This document shows, piece after piece, positions 29,649 through 39,233 of a stretch of DNA of 64,000 nt. Source of the stretch: Winslowiella arboricola (lineage in GTDB: Bacteria > Pseudomonadota > Gammaproteobacteria > Enterobacterales > Enterobacteriaceae); assembly GCF_025527015.1 (NCBI RefSeq), contig NZ_JAODIM010000043.1, forward strand, positions 248,001 through 312,000, in the 5' to 3' direction. A model generated the notes under the pieces. It ran no database searches. It saw only the letters and a program-made list of their open reading frames with translations, and was not told where the DNA came from. The number at the start of each line of letters is the position of its first letter. Within the stretch, counting starts at the first letter, position 1. Position numbers and translations under genes: made by a program.

Positions 29649-30212
29649 ATGAACCCTGACGAAAACGATCTGTTTAAACACGCCATGGAAGATGTCACAC
29701 CATTGAAAGAGTGCGCCACTGTTCACTGGTTAAAAACCCCGCAAATTAAAACACCACGTCAGCAGCCGCCTGACGCAGAGAACAATTTTCTTATCGAGGG
29801 GTTTATCGACGCTATTCCGCTGGCGCAACCGCTGGAGTATAAAGCCGAAGGCATTCAGCAAGGGGTGCTGGATAAACTGCGCCAGGGTAAGTACCCGCTG
29901 GATGCCAGCCTGAATCTGCTGCGTCAGCCGGTGGGCCAGTGCCGCCAGTCACTGTTCAGTTTTATGTCGCAGGCACGCAAAAATAATTTGCGTAATCTGT
30001 TGATTATCCATGGAAAAGGACGTGATGATCGCTCTCACGCCAATATTGTGCGCAGCTATCTGTTCCGCTGGCTCCAGCAGTTTGACGATGTGCAAACCTT
30101 TTGCATCGCTCAGCCTTATCATGGCGGAAGCGGCGCGCTGTATGTCGGCCTGCGCAAAAGCGAACAGGCGCGCAGCGATAATCGTGAAAGGCACGCCAAA
30201 CATAGCCGTTAA
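29649..30212 (+). CDS. smrA: Smr-domain endonuclease SmrA (YdaL)
   Basis: 187 aa. The C-terminal Smr domain contains LLIIHGKGRDDRSHANIVRS and the closing QPYHGGSGALYV; the Smr family has nuclease activity on DNA or RNA. It agrees with E. coli YdaL over its length. The ATG at 29649 follows AAGGAG; a GTG two codons earlier is less likely. In E. coli smrA also lies near ogt. It is convergent with the LysR gene, seven bases from it. Confidence 0.93.
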   Translation: MNPDENDLFKHAMEDVTPLKECATVHWLKTPQIKTPRQQPPDAENNFLIEGFIDAIPLAQPLEYKAEGIQQGVLDKLRQGKYPLDASLNLLRQPVGQCRQSLFSFMSQARKNNLRNLLIIHGKGRDDRSHANIVRSYLFRWLQQFDDVQTFCIAQPYHGGSGALYVGLRKSEQARSDNRERHAKHSR

Positions 30213-30218
30213 AAAGCG

Positions 30219-31142
30219 TTAGCCAGAGTGGCACTTACGGATGGTGGCCAGCAGGATTTCAGCACTCAGGCAGTGCTGACTGCCGGAGCGGGTCATAATG
30301 CCGACCGGTTCACCCGGGCCGTGTGAAGCCACCGGCAACGCTGCCAGTGAGTTATGCAGTAAATCTTCTTTGATCGCCCCGGATGGCACAAACCAGACAT
30401 AGTTATAACGTTGCGCCAGCTGACGCGCCAGCGAGGTTGATGAGGTTTCAATACAGTTGGCGGGCAGGGTGCAGCCCTGTTCATCCATCATCGCCTGGGC
30501 AATGCGGCGCGGGGCGGTGCCCTCCGGCGAAATCACTACCGGCCATTGCAGGGCTCTGGATAACGTGACGTTGTCACTTAACAGCGGGTGACCAGGACGC
30601 ACCACTAACCGTAGTGATTCGAGGAACAGCAGTTCGTAGCTTAATCCTGTCATCATATCGGCATCAGCCATCCGGCCAATGCCAATATCAAACTCACCGG
30701 CTTTCAGGCCGGCAATCAGGACATTGTTATGCAGCGTGGCCACCTGTACGGTGGCCTGTGGCTGCAACTGATGAAAACGATCGAGAATCGACGGCAGCAT
30801 GCCCATCGCGGCAGTGGTCAGCGCGCCAATGCGCAGTACCACCGGTTCATCGCTCATATTGCTGGTGAAAGACTGGCCGGCGTGATTGAGCGCATCCAGC
30901 ACTTTCACCGCATGAGTCAGAAACTGCTCGCCCATTGTGGTCAGCTGGGCGCCGAGTCTGCCGCGTTCAAACAGACGGGCACCCGCCAGCTCCTCAAGCT
31001 CATTCAACGTTTTTGATAACGCCGGCTGGCTCAGGCTGAGTGTCTCTGCCGCACGGCCCAGCGTACCTTGCTGGGCAACGGCGACAAAAGTATGTAAATG
31101 GCGCAAGCGAATGCGCTGATTAAAAACGTAATTTTTATCCAT
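30219..31142 (-). CDS. LysR-family regulator, PcaQ/aromatic catabolism type
   Basis: 307 aa. The N-terminal helix-turn-helix (about 12-70) contains LRHLHTFVAVAQQGTLGRAA and SQPALSKTLNELEE, a form typical of the PcaQ group (SQPALSKTLxELE). A periplasmic-binding-like effector domain follows. It is divergent from the 3-dehydroshikimate dehydratase gene, so it likely senses an aromatic or shikimate-type acid and controls that operon. The effector is not known from the sequence. Confidence 0.85.
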   Translation of the reverse strand: MDKNYVFNQRIRLRHLHTFVAVAQQGTLGRAAETLSLSQPALSKTLNELEELAGARLFERGRLGAQLTTMGEQFLTHAVKVLDALNHAGQSFTSNMSDEPVVLRIGALTTAAMGMLPSILDRFHQLQPQATVQVATLHNNVLIAGLKAGEFDIGIGRMADADMMTGLSYELLFLESLRLVVRPGHPLLSDNVTLSRALQWPVVISPEGTAPRRIAQAMMDEQGCTLPANCIETSSTSLARQLAQRYNYVWFVPSGAIKEDLLHNSLAALPVASHGPGEPVGIMTRSGSQHCLSAEILLATIRKCHSG

Positions 31143-31349
31143 ATCACAGGTTAGTGAGGACTGAAGATTTGAAGCAAGCGCGACGAGTGGATTCTGTTAA
31201 CCTTATTGCAAATTTTATTTAACATCTACCGCAATTGCACAAAATATCGCCGTTAATGAAGTCGTTACATCAGGTTACTGTATTTGACGCCGGTGCCTGC
31301 AGAGTTAATAACTGACAGCAATACATTGTTAAAGCAGGGAGAAAACAGC

Positions 31350-32150
31350 ATGCAGCGTTGTATCGCCACTATTTCCATCAGCGGCACACTGGAGCAGAAA
31401 CTTGAGGAGATCGCTGCTGCGGGTTTCGACAGTATTGAGCTGTTTGAACCTGACCTGACAGGCTTTCCCGGTGCGGCCAGACAGTTACGCCAGCGGGTCG
31501 ACGCCAGTGGTTTGAAGATTGCCTTACTGCAACCGTTTCGTAATTACGAAGGCGAAAGCAGCGATCAATTGATCCGCGCGCGTCAGCAATTTGAGCTGAT
31601 GCAGGAACTGAATTGTAAAAAGTTACTGCTATGCAGCAATGTCAGTGAAAGCTGCAGCAGTGACAGTCAGCATCAGATTGACGATCTGCATGCACTGGCT
31701 GAACTGGCCGCCAGTTTTCAGGTTGAGATTGGCTATGAAGCGCTGGCGTGGGGCCGCCATATTAATCGCTGGCAGCAGGCGTGGCAGCGGGTAAAACACG
31801 TTAACCATCCGAATCTGGGCATCGTGCTGGACAGTTTTCATATTCTGTCGCGTGGTGACTCGCTGGACGAATTGCATCAGGTACCAGCTGAAAAGATCAC
31901 TTTTGTGCAGTTTGCCGATGCGCCACAGCTTAATCTTGATGTGCTCACCTGGAGCCGGCATTACCGCTGCTTCCCCGGGCAGGGTGATTTTGATCTGCAA
32001 CACTTTGCCCGGCAGTTACACCACCATGGCTATCAGGGGCCGTGGTCACTGGAGATCTTTAATGAGCAGATGGTGACTTCCCCCTTACATGCTTCGGCTG
32101 CCGATGGCTATTGTTCGCTGCGCTGGCTGGAGCAGGGGTTGACGCAATAA
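31350..32150 (+). CDS. 3-dehydroshikimate dehydratase (TIM-barrel, QsuB N-domain type)
   Basis: 266 aa. Converts 3-dehydroshikimate to protocatechuate in quinate/shikimate breakdown. It matches the N-terminal domain of QsuB from Corynebacterium: SISGTLEQKLEEIAAAGFD, LLCSNV, YEALAWGRHIN, VLDSFHILSRG, FVQFADAPQLNLDVLTWSRH and SLEIFN, which carry the metal ligands of this xylose-isomerase-like fold. The ATG at 31350 with AGGGAG is preferred over one 66 bases upstream. The transporter gene follows on the same strand. Confidence 0.9.
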   Translation: MQRCIATISISGTLEQKLEEIAAAGFDSIELFEPDLTGFPGAARQLRQRVDASGLKIALLQPFRNYEGESSDQLIRARQQFELMQELNCKKLLLCSNVSESCSSDSQHQIDDLHALAELAASFQVEIGYEALAWGRHINRWQQAWQRVKHVNHPNLGIVLDSFHILSRGDSLDELHQVPAEKITFVQFADAPQLNLDVLTWSRHYRCFPGQGDFDLQHFARQLHHHGYQGPWSLEIFNEQMVTSPLHASAADGYCSLRWLEQGLTQ

Positions 32151-32286
32151 TTCTCACTAAACTGCATTTTCTCAGGTCAGCGGAGTTGTGATCCGCTATT
32201 ATAGCGCTCACTTTTTTTATGAAACCTGACGAATGATGTGGCGAACGTCAAACAGGGAGGTTTCGGGTTTTCCGGGAGCGATACCT

Positions 32287-33612
32287 TTGAGCAGTAGTGA
32301 GGCGATTGACGTTCGTCAGCTTATTAATTCAGCGGCACTAAGCGGTTATCAAAAATGCATTATCCTGCTCTGCTTTATCGTAGTCGCGCTGGATGGCATG
32401 GATATCGCCCTGATGGGATTTATCGCTCCGGCGCTGAAAGTCTCCTGGGGTGTCACTAATCATCAGCTCGGGCTGGTGATCAGTAGTGCGTTAATCGGCC
32501 TGGCGCTTGGTGCGCTGTTTGCCGGTCCGCTGGCGGATCGTTTTGGCCGGCGGGCGATTATCATCACCAGCGTGTTTTTCTTCGGACTGTGGACGCTGGC
32601 CACCGCGCTGTCGCAAAACGCCGAACAGATGATGCTATTCCGTTTCCTTACCGGCTTAGGGCTGGGCGCGGCGATGCCCAATGTTGGCACGCTGGTGGCG
32701 GAATTTTCCCCCGAGCGCAAACGCTCATTTATTATCACCGTTGTATTTTGCGGTTTTACCTTTGGCGCGGCAGCCGGTGGTTTTGCCGCTTCATGGTTGA
32801 TCCCACGTTTTGGCTGGCATTCGGTACTGCTGATGGGCGGGCTGTTACCTCTGCTGGTGATGCCGCTGCTGCTGCGTTATCTGCCGGAGTCGGTGCGTTT
32901 TCTGATTACCCGTGGCGCTCCGGCCGCGCGGATCCGCACGATTATCGAAAAAATGCATCCGGGCAGCACCGCAGCCGATAAGCAGTTTCAGCTGGTCAGC
33001 GCCCGGCAGAGTGAAGGGGCGGTGCGCACCGTACTGTCGCGCAACTACCTGACCGGCAGCCTGATGTTATGGGGCAGCTATTTTATGGGGCTGTTTCTTG
33101 TGTACCTGATTGGCAGCTGGTTGCCGTCGCTGATTAAAGATATCGGCATGACGGTGACACAAGCGGCGCTGATTACCGCTATGTACCAGGCGGGTGGCAC
33201 CGTCGGCTCACTGTTTGCCGGCTGGCTGATGGATAAGATCAACGCCAATCGTGCGCTGGCGCTGATCTATGGCTGCGGCGGCATCGCCACCGTAGCGATA
33301 GGGCTGGCGCCGGCTGATGCGCTGGTGCTGAGCGGTATCGCTTTCTGCAGCGGCTTCTGTCTTAACGGTGCCAATACCGGCATGAATGCGCTTTCCGCCA
33401 GCTACTATCCGACCCATGCGCGTGCGACGGGTTCCAGCTGGATGCACGGTGTGGGACGCATTGGCGCGATACTTAGCGCTTTTGCCGGCGCCGAGATGCT
33501 GTCGCTGGGCTGGAGTTTCAGCCAGGTGTTTTTGCTGCTGGCGATCCCGGCGCTGCTTACCTCGGTAATGCTGCTGGCAAAATCGGCTTATGGTTATCAG
33601 CGGCCACTGTAA
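32287..33612 (+). CDS. Aromatic acid:H+ symporter (AAHS family MFS, PcaK-like)
   Basis: About 441 aa with 12 predicted membrane helices. The signature DGMDIALMGFIAPALK and GPLADRFGRRAII place it in the AAHS family. It probably imports shikimate, quinate or a hydroxybenzoate for the neighbouring dehydratase. The open frame reaches back to an ATG at 32233 without a ribosome site; the TTG at 32287 has GGGAG eight bases upstream and gives the N-terminal length seen in PcaK. The substrate is inferred. Confidence 0.82.
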   Translation: MSSSEAIDVRQLINSAALSGYQKCIILLCFIVVALDGMDIALMGFIAPALKVSWGVTNHQLGLVISSALIGLALGALFAGPLADRFGRRAIIITSVFFFGLWTLATALSQNAEQMMLFRFLTGLGLGAAMPNVGTLVAEFSPERKRSFIITVVFCGFTFGAAAGGFAASWLIPRFGWHSVLLMGGLLPLLVMPLLLRYLPESVRFLITRGAPAARIRTIIEKMHPGSTAADKQFQLVSARQSEGAVRTVLSRNYLTGSLMLWGSYFMGLFLVYLIGSWLPSLIKDIGMTVTQAALITAMYQAGGTVGSLFAGWLMDKINANRALALIYGCGGIATVAIGLAPADALVLSGIAFCSGFCLNGANTGMNALSASYYPTHARATGSSWMHGVGRIGAILSAFAGAEMLSLGWSFSQVFLLLAIPALLTSVMLLAKSAYGYQRPL

Positions 33613-33742
33613 ATATTGAGGTCTGGGCCACAGAAACCGTAAGTCGCTTTCTGGTGGCCGATCACAAATTCCGCACAATTTTTCCCATCCTGTCGCCAAT
33701 CCTTTACATTTTCAGCAGGTTCTTTTTCTGCGGAGGATAGCT

Positions 33743-35083
33743 ATGGATGCGCATTGGGTCAGCACAGACAGTATTCGCGAAGATTTTTCACAAGCGATGT
33801 CGGCGATGTATCAGCAGGAAGTGCCGCAGTATGGCACGTTGCTACGGCTGGTGGCTGAGGTTAACCAGCAGGTTCTGACGCAGGATCCGCAACTGGCGCA
33901 ACGTCTGGCGCAGGCAGATGAACTGGATCGTATTAGCGTGGAACGGCATGGCGCGATCCGCGTTGGTACTGCCGCTGAGCTGAATATGTTGCGCCAGCTG
34001 TTTGCGATTATGGGAATGTATCCGGTGGGTTATTACGACTTGTCGCAGGCAGGCGTGCCGGTACACTCCACGGCTTTCCGCCCGGTCGACGATGCTGCTT
34101 TGCGTCGTAATCCGTTTCGTCTGTTTACCTCCTTGCTGCGTCTGGAACTGATTGACGATGTGGCGCTGCGCCAGCAGGCCAGCGAAATCCTCGCCGCCCG
34201 TGATATTTTTACCCCACGCTGCCGCCAGCTGGTTGAGTTGCAGCAGCAGCAGGGCGGTTTTACCGCGGGGCAGGCCGAAGAGTTTGTCAGCGAAGCGCTG
34301 GAAACCTTTCGCTGGCATCAGCAAACGACCGTAGACAGCGCCACCTGGCAGGCGCTTAGCCAGCAGCATCGGCTGGTTGCTGATGTGGTCTGCTTCCCGG
34401 GCTGCCATATCAATCACCTGACGCCGCGCACGCTGGATATTGACCGCGTGCAGGCGCTGATGCCGCAACAGGGGATAACGCCGAAAGCGATTATCGAGGG
34501 GCCACCGCAGCGCCAGGTACCGATCCTGCTGCGGCAGACCAGCTTTAAAGCGCTGGATGAAGCGGTGCGTTTCCGCGATGGTCAGCAGGGCACGCATACC
34601 GCGCGCTTTGGTGAGATTGAACAGCGCGGCGTGGCATTAACCCGTAAAGGACGTGAGCTGTATGACCGCCTGCTGACTCAGGCCGGAAGCGGTGCCGATA
34701 ACCAGCAGCATCAGCAGCATCTGGCGACAGTATTCAGCGCCTTCCCGGATGATGAAGCCACTCTGCGTCAGCAGCAGCTGGCGTGGTTTGAGTACCGGCG
34801 TAGCGCTCAGGGTCAGGACCATCTGATTACCCCGGCCAGTGATATTGAGCAGCTAATCGCTGCTGGTGTGCTTGCCGCGGAACCCATTATTTATGAAGAT
34901 TTTCTGCCGGTTAGCGCCGCCGGGATTTTTCAGTCAAACCTCGGTAGCGAAACGCACGCACGGTCGCAGGGACACGCCAGCCGCGAGCAGTTTGAGCAGG
35001 CATTAGGGACGGCGGTGCGTGATGAAATTGAGCTTTACGCGCAGCGTGAGCAGGCAAGCAGGCAGCGCTGTGGTCTGTTATAG
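33743..35083 (+). CDS. ydcJ: 2-oxoadipate dioxygenase/decarboxylase YdcJ (HglS family)
   Basis: 446 aa, collinear with E. coli YdcJ (447 aa). The family (DUF1338, vicinal-oxygen-chelate fold) converts 2-oxoadipate to D-2-hydroxyglutarate and CO2 in lysine catabolism. Metal ligands are expected in VERHGAIRVGT (His69), CFPGCHINHLTPR and FGEIEQRG. It starts after GGAGG. It is monocistronic, with a clear terminator after it. No other lysine-degradation gene is in the window. Confidence 0.92.
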   Translation: MDAHWVSTDSIREDFSQAMSAMYQQEVPQYGTLLRLVAEVNQQVLTQDPQLAQRLAQADELDRISVERHGAIRVGTAAELNMLRQLFAIMGMYPVGYYDLSQAGVPVHSTAFRPVDDAALRRNPFRLFTSLLRLELIDDVALRQQASEILAARDIFTPRCRQLVELQQQQGGFTAGQAEEFVSEALETFRWHQQTTVDSATWQALSQQHRLVADVVCFPGCHINHLTPRTLDIDRVQALMPQQGITPKAIIEGPPQRQVPILLRQTSFKALDEAVRFRDGQQGTHTARFGEIEQRGVALTRKGRELYDRLLTQAGSGADNQQHQQHLATVFSAFPDDEATLRQQQLAWFEYRRSAQGQDHLITPASDIEQLIAAGVLAAEPIIYEDFLPVSAAGIFQSNLGSETHARSQGHASREQFEQALGTAVRDEIELYAQREQASRQRCGLL

Positions 35084-35090
35084 ACAATAA

Positions 35091-35117
35091 AAAGGGCCAG
35101 CAAATCACTGGCCCTTT
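35091..35117. terminator. Bidirectional terminator between ydcJ and doxX-like gene
   Basis: Perfect ten-base arms AAAGGGCCAG and CTGGCCCTTT with a 7-base loop, between convergent stops. A-rich on the left and GAT on the right. Confidence 0.75.
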
Positions 35118-35136
35118 GATACGATTATAGTAATAA

Positions 35137-35571
35137 CTATTGCAGGCGCGGGTTACGAATTAATGTATATTTCCCGGCTCCAAGCAGCATGATAATCACG
35201 CCACCGAAGAAATAGAGCGCTTCTGTTTCCAGAGCCCATGCACCGACATCAGTGCGTGACCAGATAGCGCCTGTTTTCACCAGCAAGGTTGCCACCAGCA
35301 GATTAATCGCGATAACAAACGCCGCAGGGCGCGTTAGCAAACCGATAATCACCATCACTGGCGCAACAATTTCCCCAATGTAAGCACCGTAAGCGATAAA
35401 CCCCGGGAAACCGTGTGCAGTCAGCATGTTAGCAATCCAGCCTACGCCGTTATGCACTTTAGCTTCGCCATGGAACAGCAGCAGAATGCCAAAGGTCAGA
35501 CGCAGCAACAGTTTGCCAAAGTCGGGATGATCCGCCATGCGTGAAAATCCATTATTGATCGCACTAAACAT
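35137..35571 (-). CDS. DoxX-family inner-membrane protein
   Basis: 144 aa with four hydrophobic segments and the DoxX pattern LLLRLTFGILLLFHGEAKVH and GFIAYGAYIGEIVAPVMVII. DoxX proteins are small membrane proteins of mostly unknown role, some linked to redox stress or to a terminal quinol oxidase. An AGGAATAAAAA site precedes the ATG. It is divergent from the carboxylesterase gene. No specific function can be given. Confidence 0.85.
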   Translation of the reverse strand: MFSAINNGFSRMADHPDFGKLLLRLTFGILLLFHGEAKVHNGVGWIANMLTAHGFPGFIAYGAYIGEIVAPVMVIIGLLTRPAAFVIAINLLVATLLVKTGAIWSRTDVGAWALETEALYFFGGVIIMLLGAGKYTLIRNPRLQ

Positions 35572-35762
35572 TTTTTATTCCTGTTCCCGGAAGGGTTTCA
35601 CAGAATGTAGCCAATTTATGACCATTATCAAATTCAATTTAGTTGACTATATCGTTCAGTAAATTCCGCGAACCACCGGTTTTCTCCGCAAAATCGTGGT
35701 GAGAGTGGACAATATAGCGTGGCCTGCAAATAATGGGCGCTGAAGATGTCACGGAAAAAATA

Positions 35763-37277
35763 ATGAAAAATGAGCAACGGTTAAGGATTAAGACAGCTGA
35801 AGGAGAGCTGCGCGGTACCATGGAGGGCGAGCTTTTTGTCTTTAAAGGGATCCCCTATGCTGCACCGCCAACCGGACCGTTACGCTGGAAAGCGCCACAA
35901 CCGGTTCAGCCCTGGCAGCGGGTGCGTGATGCCGTCAGCTGGGGAGGTTCCAGCTGGCAAAACCGCGCTGAATGTCTGGCAATAGGCGGCGGTGAACCGG
36001 GAGAATTTAGTGAGGATTGTCTCTATCTGAATGTCTGGACGCCGGATATTCAGCCTTCCCATCCGTTACCGGTTATGGTGTGGATCCACGGTGGTGGCTA
36101 TACCATCGGCGCTGGGGGACTGGCGCCGTATCTCGGTGCGCCGCTGGCTGCACGTGGCGTGGTGATGGTGACGCTGAACTATCGTCTGGGACACCTGGGT
36201 TTTTTCGCTCATCCGGCGCTGGACGCAGAGTATACGCATGGCGAGGAGATCAATAATTTTGCGCTGCTTGACCAGATTGCCGCACTGCAGTGGGTGCAGC
36301 GCAATATCCATGTATTTGGCGGCGACCGCCGTAATGTCACCATCATGGGCGAATCCTCTGGCGGCCGCAGCGTACTTTCGCTATTTGCTTCGCCGCTGGC
36401 GGAGGGGTTGTTTCACAAAGGTATTGTGCAGAGTGCGTACTCGTTACCGGATACACCGCGCAAAAAAGCGCTGGAAACCGGTAAAGCGGTGGCGCGCCAT
36501 TTCAACCTGCCAGACGCTACTGCAGAGCAGCTGCGTGCGCTGCCCGCAGACAGCTTCTGGTCACTCACTTCTCCGCTGGTCAACGGCCCGGTGGCGATTG
36601 CCGGCGACCGGGTGTTGCCGCAGTCGTCAGTCAGCGTGTTTAACGCTGCGCGACAGCATAAATATCCGCTGATGATTGGCAGTAACAGCGATGAAGCCAG
36701 CGTGCTGGAGTACTTCGCCATTGATGCTGCCGCGACCATCGCGCGCATCCGCCAGCAGCATAAATTTGCCTGGCGGTTGATTAAATGGCTGTACGACGCC
36801 CGTGACGATGCGGTGCTGGGCCGACAGGTCGCGCGCGATATCGCCTTTACCACCATGGGCTATGTTGCGGTAATGGCGCAGCATCGGGCCGGGGCGCCCG
36901 GCTGGCGTTACTATTTCGATTATGTGTCGGAAAATGCCCGCGATCTTTATACCAGCGGCACCTGGCACGGTAATGAAGTCCCCTATGTGCTCGATACGCT
37001 AAGCAATATGAATCTGACGGATCGCCCCTTTACGGATAACGATCGTCAGTTTGCCTGGCGTGTCAGCGAGTACTGGCTGAATTTTGCCCGCGACGTTACT
37101 GGATCCTCGGATACAATCGATGGCGAAGTGCCGTGGCCCGCATGGCATCCTCGCGCTGACTACACAATGCGTTTCGGTGATCAGGGAATGGCGCAGATTG
37201 GGGTGGAAAAGCGCTTTATGAAGCGCAGAATGCAGGTGTTCAGGCTGCTGATGCGCACTCTGGTGCGGCTTAATTAA
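35763..37277 (+). CDS. Type-B carboxylesterase (alpha/beta hydrolase)
   Basis: 504 aa. Catalytic Ser in the elbow GESSGG (NVTIMGESSGGRSVLSLF; many relatives have GESAGG), acid in SNSDEASV and His in GTWHGNEVPYVLD. The N terminus has the type-B hallmark FKGIPYAAPPTGPLRWKAP, and EDCLYLNVWTP follows. There is no signal peptide, so it is cytoplasmic. The natural ester substrate is unknown. The ATG at 35763 is chosen; the frame begins ten codons earlier. Confidence 0.9.
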   Translation: MKNEQRLRIKTAEGELRGTMEGELFVFKGIPYAAPPTGPLRWKAPQPVQPWQRVRDAVSWGGSSWQNRAECLAIGGGEPGEFSEDCLYLNVWTPDIQPSHPLPVMVWIHGGGYTIGAGGLAPYLGAPLAARGVVMVTLNYRLGHLGFFAHPALDAEYTHGEEINNFALLDQIAALQWVQRNIHVFGGDRRNVTIMGESSGGRSVLSLFASPLAEGLFHKGIVQSAYSLPDTPRKKALETGKAVARHFNLPDATAEQLRALPADSFWSLTSPLVNGPVAIAGDRVLPQSSVSVFNAARQHKYPLMIGSNSDEASVLEYFAIDAAATIARIRQQHKFAWRLIKWLYDARDDAVLGRQVARDIAFTTMGYVAVMAQHRAGAPGWRYYFDYVSENARDLYTSGTWHGNEVPYVLDTLSNMNLTDRPFTDNDRQFAWRVSEYWLNFARDVTGSSDTIDGEVPWPAWHPRADYTMRFGDQGMAQIGVEKRFMKRRMQVFRLLMRTLVRLN

Positions 37278-37492
37278 CCTGAATCCGCGGGTTTTCCTTT
37301 AAGCGCGCTGTGACCGGCGCGATATTTTATTACTTTCGTGCTGAATTGATAAATCAGCATGATGTTTTCCTGTACGCCAAATCAGCAAAAACTGTCGGCC
37401 TGGCAGAGGGTTAGTTAACGTCCATATATAAAGTGCGGTTTTTAAACTAAAAAAAATATCGTGTTAATTATTTGTATTCTTTCAGTCTGACT

Positions 37493-37500
37493 GCCGATAA
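37493..37500 (+). promoter_or_regulatory. Sigma-28 (FliA) -10 element upstream of the chemoreceptor gene
   Basis: GCCGATAA, identical to the sigma-28 -10 consensus, lies 62 bases before the receptor's ATG. The -35 position 11 bases upstream (GTATTCTT) matches TAAAGTTT poorly. The flagellar sigma factor is expected for a chemotaxis gene, which raises the likelihood. The surrounding 285 bases (37278-37562) are AT-rich and hold no other gene. Confidence 0.5.
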
Positions 37501-37562
37501 CGGTAAAGAACCCTGGCACAGCCATGGCGATATAACCGGTGATCAACCGATTTGGAGCAGTT

Positions 37563-39233
37563 ATGAACATTTTAAAAAATTTCACCATACGCGCGGTGAT
37601 GTTATGGATCCTCGGCCTGTTCTGTTTGTTATGGCTGTGTGTCGGTCTTTACAGCGTTTATTCTTTAGATGCCCTGGGAAAAGGTAATGAGGTCGATCGT
37701 CATATCGTTAATCAGATGACTGTGCTGAGTAAGGGTAACGATCAATATTTCCGCTTTGTCACCCGCCTGTCGCGGATTGTCGAAGCACGCCAGGGCGGCG
37801 CAGCCGCCGATCCGGCTGAAATGGCCGCGGCGCAAAAGTCGCTGGATAATATGAGCAAGCTGTTAAGCGAGTTTAAGCAGCTCTCCCCGGGTCCGCTGGG
37901 TGCCGAAGTGGTGAATAATGTCACCGAAAACTGGCAGAAATTGCTCGATCAGGGGGTGGTGCCGCAGATGCAGAGCGCGCAGCAGGCCACGCTTGATGCC
38001 TATCGTCAGCAGTCCCGTAACGTCACGCCGCCACTAAGCCGGGCATTTGGCGCCAGCGCGGAGAAGTTTAATCTGGCGGCTTCGGATATGCTGGATGCTA
38101 CCCGGGTCACCGTTGACCATCTGACCCAGATGACGAAAGTGATTATTATCGCGGCAGTGATAGCCGGTCTGTTAATTCTGCTGTTTACCGATCGTTACCT
38201 GGTGACCATGCTGGTGCGGCCAATTGGCATTCTTCGTGAGCACTTTCGCATCATTGCAGAGGGTGACCTCAGCCAGCCGGTGCACGATATCGGCCGTAAC
38301 TGTGTGGGTAAACTGGTGCCGTTGCTTAATGCCATGCAGGGCAGCCTGCGCGATGCGGTTGGCGCGATTCGTGGTGGTACCGAGAATATCTGGCGCGGCG
38401 CGACTGAAATCTCCTCTGGTAACAACGATCTCTCTTCCCGTACTGAGCAGCAGGCGGCAGCACTGGAAGAGACTGCTGCCAGCATGGAGCAGCTGACAGC
38501 GACGGTGAAATTTAACGCCGATAATGCACGTCAGGCCAGCGTACTGGCGGACAGCGCTTCGGTAACCGCCAGCAAAGGTGGAAAACTGGTAAGTGACGTT
38601 GTCACAACCATGCAGGGTATTTCCGGCAGTTCACAGAAAATTGCTGAAATCACCAACGTGATTAACAGTATCGCTTTCCAGACCAATATTCTGGCGCTGA
38701 ACGCCGCGGTGGAAGCCGCTCGCGCCGGTGAACAGGGACGCGGTTTTGCCGTGGTGGCCAGTGAAGTGCGTAACCTCGCGCAGCGCAGTGCTGGCGCAGC
38801 GAAAGAGATTGAAGGGCTGATTGCCGATTCTGTGCTGCGCGTCGACAACGGCTCGCGCCTGGTTAACGAAGCCGGGACTACGATGAGTGAGATCCTGAAA
38901 GCAGTGACCGATGTTACGGATATTATGAAGCAGATTGCTGCGGCATCGGAAGAGCAGAGCAAAGGCATCTCACAGGTCGGCATCGCCATTTCTGAAATGG
39001 ACAGCGTCACCCAGCAGAACGCCTCGCTGGTTGAGCAAGTCTCTGCGGCGGCCAGCGCACTGGAACGTCAGACCGAAGAGCTACAGAGTTCCGTAGCGAA
39101 ATTCCGTTTGTCGCAGAATGACAGCGCAGCTGCGGCTAAGTCAGCAGCCAAAGCCTTACCGCTGAAAACTGCCAGCTTAAAACAGCCAGCCGCCGCTTCA
39201 GCCGGCGCTGCTGATGAGTGGATCTCTTTCTAA
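37563..39233 (+). CDS. Methyl-accepting chemotaxis protein
   Basis: 556 aa. One membrane helix at about 8-31, a periplasmic four-helix-type ligand domain (about 32-195), a second helix at about 196-217, HAMP (about 218-270) and the signalling domain with the conserved tip [20 protein letters not shown] and [13 protein letters not shown]. The C-terminal EWISF fits the pentapeptide that tethers CheR/CheB (NWETF in E. coli Tar/Tsr). The ligand is unknown. The ATG follows GGAG. The last 36 bases overlap the convergent LysR gene. Confidence 0.94.
   Translation: MNILKNFTIRAVMLWILGLFCLLWLCVGLYSVYSLDALGKGNEVDRHIVNQMTVLSKGNDQYFRFVTRLSRIVEARQGGAAADPAEMAAAQKSLDNMSKLLSEFKQLSPGPLGAEVVNNVTENWQKLLDQGVVPQMQSAQQATLDAYRQQSRNVTPPLSRAFGASAEKFNLAASDMLDATRVTVDHLTQMTKVIIIAAVIAGLLILLFTDRYLVTMLVRPIGILREHFRIIAEGDLSQPVHDIGRNCVGKLVPLLNAMQGSLRDAVGAIRGGTENIWRGATEISSGNNDLSSRTEQQAAALEETAASMEQLTATVKFNADNARQASVLADSASVTASKGGKLVSDVVTTMQGISGSSQKIAEITNVINSIAFQTNILALNAAVEAARAGEQGRGFAVVASEVRNLAQRSAGAAKEIEGLIADSVLRVDNGSRLVNEAGTTMSEILKAVTDVTDIMKQIAAASEEQSKGISQVGIAISEMDSVTQQNASLVEQVSAAASALERQTEELQSSVAKFRLSQNDSAAAAKSAAKALPLKTASLKQPAAASAGAADEWISF

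Noticed and set aside
33626..33659. Imperfect hairpin GGCCACAGAAA / TTTCTGGTGGCC after the aromatic-acid transporter
   Set aside because: It could be a terminator, but it has a bulge and no T tract, so it is not listed as a feature.
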